DNA from: Ignatzschineria sp. | GTDB taxonomy: Bacteria; Pseudomonadota; Gammaproteobacteria; Cardiobacteriales; Wohlfahrtiimonadaceae | Direction: 5' to 3' | Length of the DNA stretch: 26,876 bases | NCBI GenBank assembly: GCA_030150405.1 | Contig: JASLFU010000017.1 | Location: forward strand, 1-26,876 | Shown here: piece by piece, positions 23,971 through 26,876 of the stretch | Layout of the letters: each line of letters opens with the position of its first letter | Numbering within the stretch: position 1 is the first letter of the stretch | Made by a program: the position numbers and the translations under genes | The notes under the pieces: model-generated | Seen by the model: the letters and a program-made list of their open reading frames with translations, nothing else | Database searches by the model: none | What the model was told of the DNA's origin: nothing

Positions 23971-24831
23971 ATGCAACAACTTGTGATTATTAGCGGGCTC
24001 TCCGGCTCTGGGAAGTCCATCGCCCTACAGACACTTGAGGATGAGGGCTTTTTCTGTGTCGATAATCTCCCTTTAACATTTGTCCCCCAATTTTTAGAAA
24101 AATTTTGCCAACAAGAGAGGCTACAAAAATTAGCCATTGGCATTGATGCTCGGGGCTTTCCTGAAGATTTCTCAGAAGCGGATACCCTACTGCAAGATAT
24201 TCAATCTCGTTTTAATATCATGCCTCAGCTCATCTTTCTCGAAGCTTCTAATGAGGTTTTAATCAAGCGCTACAGCCATACGCGCCGAAAACACCCCCTC
24301 TCATTAATTAAGCAGAATCTTGCAGATTCGATTCTCTATGAGCGGGAATTGATCGCACCCCTTAAAGATTATGTCAATATTCAGATCGACACCTCGAATC
24401 TTAATGTTCATGAACTTCGCTCCTTGATTAAAGAGCGTCTCTTTGGAACACGCGAAAACTCTGTTAGCCTGCAGATTATCTCCTTTGGTTATCGTAATGG
24501 TCTTCCCTTAAATGCTGATTTCGTCTTTGATGCTCGGGCACTGACCAACCCCCATTGGGAGCCTGCTCTCCGGGACTTTAATGGCATGGATCCCGAGATT
24601 AAAGAGTATTTTAAGGAGATGGAGGATATCCAAAGTTACTATCAAGATATCTCAAGCTTTATAAAAAAGTGGCTGCCTAAATTTAAAGAAGGCACTCGCT
24701 CCTATCTCACCATTGCCATTGGCTGCACTGGGGGGCAACACCGCTCTGTCTATTTAGCCCAACGCTTGTTTGACGAGCTAGAGAAAGAGGAGCCTAATCT
24801 CTATCTAAAACATCGGGAGATCTCCCGCTAG
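23971..24831 (+). CDS. rapZ: RNase adapter protein RapZ (YvcJ family)
   Basis: A 286-residue P-loop protein. In enterobacteria RapZ guides RNase E to the small RNA GlmZ and so controls glucosamine-6-phosphate synthesis. Walker A is GLSGSGKS (residues 9-16). FFCVDNLP, then GIDARGF, then SFGYRNGLP (about 168-176) and the C-terminal GCTGGQHRSV (about 248-257) are family signatures; the C-terminal half is the RNA-binding and sugar-phosphate-sensing domain. The start lacks a close ribosome binding site; upstream in-frame starts are blocked by a stop codon. The usual rpoN-hpf-ptsN neighbourhood is absent. Whether a GlmZ-like RNA exists here is unknown. Confidence 0.94.
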   Translation: MQQLVIISGLSGSGKSIALQTLEDEGFFCVDNLPLTFVPQFLEKFCQQERLQKLAIGIDARGFPEDFSEADTLLQDIQSRFNIMPQLIFLEASNEVLIKRYSHTRRKHPLSLIKQNLADSILYERELIAPLKDYVNIQIDTSNLNVHELRSLIKERLFGTRENSVSLQIISFGYRNGLPLNADFVFDARALTNPHWEPALRDFNGMDPEIKEYFKEMEDIQSYYQDISSFIKKWLPKFKEGTRSYLTIAIGCTGGQHRSVYLAQRLFDELEKEEPNLYLKHREISR

Positions 24832-24900
24832 TAGAGGAGACTTTTAAAGCTTATCGCTACCCAAACACCACTATTTCATTATCTATACTTAGGAGAGAGC

Positions 24901-25782
24901 ATGTCTAAAATCATCGATGGCAAAATGTTTGCTAAAAATCTACGGGATACTTTAACCACTCAAGCAGCTGAAATAGAGCAGAAACACCAGATTCGCCCCG
25001 GCCTTGCGGTAATTCTTGTAGGAGAAGATCCCGCAAGCCAAGTCTATGTGCGTAATAAAGAGAAGTTTGCGAAAGAGTGTGGTTTTAAATCAGTGACCTA
25101 TCGTTTAGAGGCGGATATCACGGAAGCAGAACTGCTTCAGCTAATCGAAAAACTTAATCAGGATGAGACAATTCACGGCATTTTAGTGCAATTGCCAATC
25201 CCGAAACATCTTAATGAAGAGCGTGTATTAAATGCGATCAATCCCCTTAAAGATGTAGATGGCTTTCACCCCGTAAATATTGGTCAGCTCTCTATCGGCA
25301 AGCCCTACCTTATTCCCTGTACTCCCCTGGGCTCCTTGCTTCTACTGCAAGATAAATTAGGCGATCTTTCAGGAAAACATGCGGTAATTGTTGGGCGCTC
25401 CAATATTGTAGGTAAACCGATGATGCAGCTGCTCTTATCCCAAAACTGCACAGTAACCGTTGCCCATTCCCGAACGAAAGATGTTGCTGCTCTCTGCCGA
25501 GAAGCCGATATTGTTGTCGCGGCGGTTGGCGTACCGAAGATGATTAAGGGGGATTGGATCAAAGAGGGAGCCACTGTAATTGATGTAGGTATCAATCGTA
25601 TTGAAGAGGGGGATAAGCGTTACCTTGTGGGTGATGTGGATTTTGAAGAGGCGAGCAAACGAGCAGCTTATATTACTCCTGTTCCTGGTGGTGTTGGGCC
25701 AATGACCATTGCCTGCTTACTTCGCAATACAGTGACAGCGATGTGCTTGCAAAATGGTATTGAAGACCCTAATGCTCTTTAG
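24901..25782 (+). CDS. folD: Bifunctional methylenetetrahydrofolate dehydrogenase/cyclohydrolase FolD
   Basis: A 293-residue cytoplasmic enzyme that interconverts 5,10-methylene-, 5,10-methenyl- and 10-formyl-tetrahydrofolate using NADP, supplying one-carbon units. Motifs are ASQVYVRNKEK with the catalytic Lys55, LVQLPIPKHLN, KDVDGFHP, the Rossmann segment GRSNIVGKPM and the C-terminal PGGVGPMT. All expected residues are present and the length is normal. GGAGAG lies five bases before the ATG. It may be cotranscribed with rapZ (69-base gap, no terminator seen). Confidence 0.97.
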   Translation: MSKIIDGKMFAKNLRDTLTTQAAEIEQKHQIRPGLAVILVGEDPASQVYVRNKEKFAKECGFKSVTYRLEADITEAELLQLIEKLNQDETIHGILVQLPIPKHLNEERVLNAINPLKDVDGFHPVNIGQLSIGKPYLIPCTPLGSLLLLQDKLGDLSGKHAVIVGRSNIVGKPMMQLLLSQNCTVTVAHSRTKDVAALCREADIVVAAVGVPKMIKGDWIKEGATVIDVGINRIEEGDKRYLVGDVDFEEASKRAAYITPVPGGVGPMTIACLLRNTVTAMCLQNGIEDPNAL

Positions 25783-25830
25783 AATAGCCTTCCCTATTTA
25801 AATTTCTTCTCTTAAGGGGGAAGAGTTGCG

Positions 25831-25873
25831 GCTTAGCTCTCTAGTTTCAACAATAGAAACAATAGAGCTAAGC
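25831..25873 (+). ncRNA. Conspicuous 43-base hairpin downstream of folD (3' UTR element or small RNA)
   Basis: A ten-pair stem, GCTTAGCTCT with AGAGCTAAGC, a 3x3 internal loop, an inner five-pair stem GTTTC/GAAAC and a seven-base loop AACAATA form one arm. A strong terminator follows 33 bases later, so the two hairpins together resemble a short structured transcript. The rest of the 326-base spacer between folD and the DUF1508 gene holds only that terminator and a promoter. A folD-derived 3' UTR small RNA is possible; a separate promoter was not identified. Confidence 0.4.
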
Positions 25874-25906
25874 TCACGCTAAACTCTACATCACTCGATG
25901 AGATAA

Positions 25907-25958
25907 AAGCACTCCAAAATCTGGCACAAATTTTTTGGAGTGCTTCTCTTTTTTTTTA
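25907..25958 (+). terminator. Strong rho-independent terminator after folD
   Basis: AAGCACTCCAAAA (25907-25919) pairs perfectly with TTTTGGAGTGCTT (25933-25945), followed by CTCTTTTTTTTT. It should end the rapZ-folD transcript. Confidence 0.92.
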
Positions 25959-25997
25959 CATTCACTCTATTTTCCTATCCTGCCCTAACCTCCTCAA

Positions 25998-26028
25998 TTG
26001 ATCGAAAAACCTCTGTAAATGATATAAA
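25998..26028 (+). promoter_or_regulatory. Candidate promoter of the DUF1508 gene
   Basis: TTGATC (25998-26003) is followed by GATATA after 17 bases or TATAAA after 19 bases. The leader would be about 75 bases. Confidence 0.5.
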
Positions 26029-26108
26029 TTTTCTCTCAAAAAATATTTTTCCTACTACTCTACAAAGGATGGATGAGATGGATTTCATCTAAATATTAGG
26101 AGAAAATT

Positions 26109-26474
26109 ATGAATGTACAGTTTGAGATATTTTTAAGCAAAGATGAGGAGTTCTACTTTAGACTGCGTGACAGTAAAGGCAGCATTATGCTGGTGAGTGA
26201 GGGATACACCACTAAAGCAAATGCCATTAAAGGAATTCACTCCATTAAGAAGAATATTGGGAAGTTCGATAAGATCCTCCCAAAAGAGAGTGAAAATGGG
26301 AAGTTTTTCTACCTGATTAAAGCAGGTAATGGGCAGATTATCGCCAAAAGCTCGCTCTATAATAGTGAAAATATTCGCAATAGAGCGGTACGCAAAGTGC
26401 AAAAAGAGATTCCCGAAAGTGAGATTATCGATCTCATCCGTGGGGGAAGAAAGATCCCCCCTACTAAAAAATAG
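26109..26474 (+). CDS. YegP/DUF1508 family protein
   Basis: A 121-residue protein with two tandem copies of the small DUF1508 unit. Copy one, residues about 3-48, reads FYFRLRDSKGSIMLVSEGYT then GIHSIKKN. Copy two, about 64-105, reads FFYLIKAGNGQIIAKSSLYN then RNRAVRKVQ. Each copy has the family core W/Y-x-L-x-x-x-x-G-x-x-I-x-x-S. The function of this family is not known. The length is slightly above the usual about 110 residues because of a basic C-terminal end (GGRKIPPTKK). The ATG has AGGAG nine bases upstream. It is a single gene between two terminators. Confidence 0.92.
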   Translation: MNVQFEIFLSKDEEFYFRLRDSKGSIMLVSEGYTTKANAIKGIHSIKKNIGKFDKILPKESENGKFFYLIKAGNGQIIAKSSLYNSENIRNRAVRKVQKEIPESEIIDLIRGGRKIPPTKK

Positions 26475-26592
26475 TGATCGGTGTTCATCAGATAATCTCT
26501 CGGGTAACCCATCAAACAGGCAATTGGCATGCCCCTTTACTCATCAGTTAATAATGTCTGCGCTAAACATTAAGGGATAAACTCCGCTCAAC

Positions 26593-26625
26593 AAAAAGCC
26601 CGCGCTCAAAAGTGCGGGCTTTTTT
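26593..26625. terminator. Bidirectional rho-independent terminator
   Basis: AAAAAGCCCGC (26593-26603) pairs with GCGGGCTTTTT (26614-26624) around a ten-base loop. T runs follow on both strands, so it ends the DUF1508 transcript (+) and the amidohydrolase transcript (-). Confidence 0.92.
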
Positions 26626-26644
26626 ATGGATCTTTTTTATGGAT
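26619..26644. repeat. Perfect 13-base tandem duplication covering a terminator tail
   Basis: CTTTTTTATGGAT occurs twice exactly (26619-26631 and 26632-26644). The first copy is the descending end and T run of the terminator, so the second is a duplicated T run without a stem. Confidence 0.85.
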
Positions 26645-26680
26645 TCTTGATTCGATGAATCAATCTTAATCTCTTAAAAC

Positions 26681-26876
26681 TTAGACTCGGGCATAGGGTT
26701 CTAAACCTAATGCCATACGACCATTCTTCGTTGCGATATTAATTGCCTCTTCGAGGTCAGTATAACGACAACCTGTAATCAGTAACTTTAACTCTTCCCA
26801 CATATCACCATCACTAAAGGGGAGCATATAGTCGGCGATATTATCTGTCCCTACAGCTACAGGCACTCCAGCTTTT
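26681..26876 (-). CDS. Amidohydrolase-family protein (C-terminal fragment)
   Basis: The last 64 complete codons of a minus-strand gene whose start lies beyond the right edge; the frame is open to the window end (KAGVPVAVGTDN). GTDNIADYMLPFSDGDMWEE carries the metal-binding Asp region of the amidohydrolase superfamily (cytosine-deaminase-like and related deaminases). INIATKNGRMALGLEPY is the usual helix near the end of the barrel. The protein stops eight residues after NGRMALG, whereas relatives normally continue about 50 residues with a G-x-x-ADL segment closing the small beta domain. It may be truncated, or belong to a short-tailed subgroup. The substrate is unknown. Confidence 0.75.
   Translation of the reverse strand, partial: KAGVPVAVGTDNIADYMLPFSDGDMWEELKLLITGCRYTDLEEAINIATKNGRMALGLEPYARV

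Noticed and set aside
1..26876. A DNA uptake signal or dispersed repeat based on the frequent AGCGCT/GAGCGC words
   Set aside because: These short words are common in coding frames as Glu-Arg or Ser-Ala codons and are not part of a longer conserved motif visible by eye; a k-mer count on the whole genome would be needed.

Overview
This window looks like core chromosome of a gammaproteobacterium. The support is an SMC-type condensin, RecC, RapZ, RsgA, a YigZ protein, a YfhL ferredoxin, a 7Fe ferredoxin FdxA, a TcyP-like cystine carrier and a YegP/DUF1508 protein. Base composition is moderate and coding is dense. Gene content and the unusual neighbourhoods (smc without zipA/ligA beside it, recC without recB/recD, rapZ outside a rpoN-ptsN cluster) fit a small-genome lineage such as Cardiobacteriales (Ignatzschineria or Wohlfahrtiimonas). 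That placement is inference; there is no rRNA here to settle it.

Layout. Positions 1-294 (-) hold the start of a type I modification subunit (hsdM), running off the left edge. Two near-identical elongator tRNA-Met(CAT) genes follow on the minus strand, with a shared promoter and a terminator. From 960 to 8359 all genes are on the minus strand: a membrane protein joining a nuclease-like domain to an OB-like domain, a SpoU/TrmH rRNA methyltransferase, a DUF533/TerB-like protein, a 685-base gene-free stretch, and smc. A TcyP-like symporter (+) and a small lipoprotein (-) converge at a terminator. From 11170 to 16932 (+) lie serS, yfhL, an L,D-transpeptidase, tyrS, fdxA and rsgA. yigZ and a PLP aminotransferase (-) lie between rsgA and recC. 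From 19322 the plus strand carries recC, an overlapping unknown membrane protein, rapZ, folD and a DUF1508 protein. The right edge cuts an amidohydrolase gene (-).

How the genes work together. Translation is served by serS, tyrS, the tRNAs, rsgA and the TrmH enzyme. Iron-sulfur electron transfer is served by two ferredoxins. Chromosome maintenance is served by smc and recC. Envelope functions are the L,D-transpeptidase, the lipoprotein and the cystine carrier.

Three things stand out. (1) The frame overlapping the recC stop codon encodes two membrane helices, a roughly 180-residue Lys/Ala/Ser-rich histone-H1-like tail, and a last six residues, QLKLDL, that match the sliding-clamp-binding hexapeptide QLxLxL. 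(2) A TTG-started protein appears to place a Vsr/DUF559-like nuclease domain in the cytoplasm and an OB-like domain outside, joined by a coiled coil and one membrane helix. (3) Many intergenic spacers hold two or three tandem copies of unrelated 10-14-base units. No CRISPR array, insertion sequence or prophage was seen.
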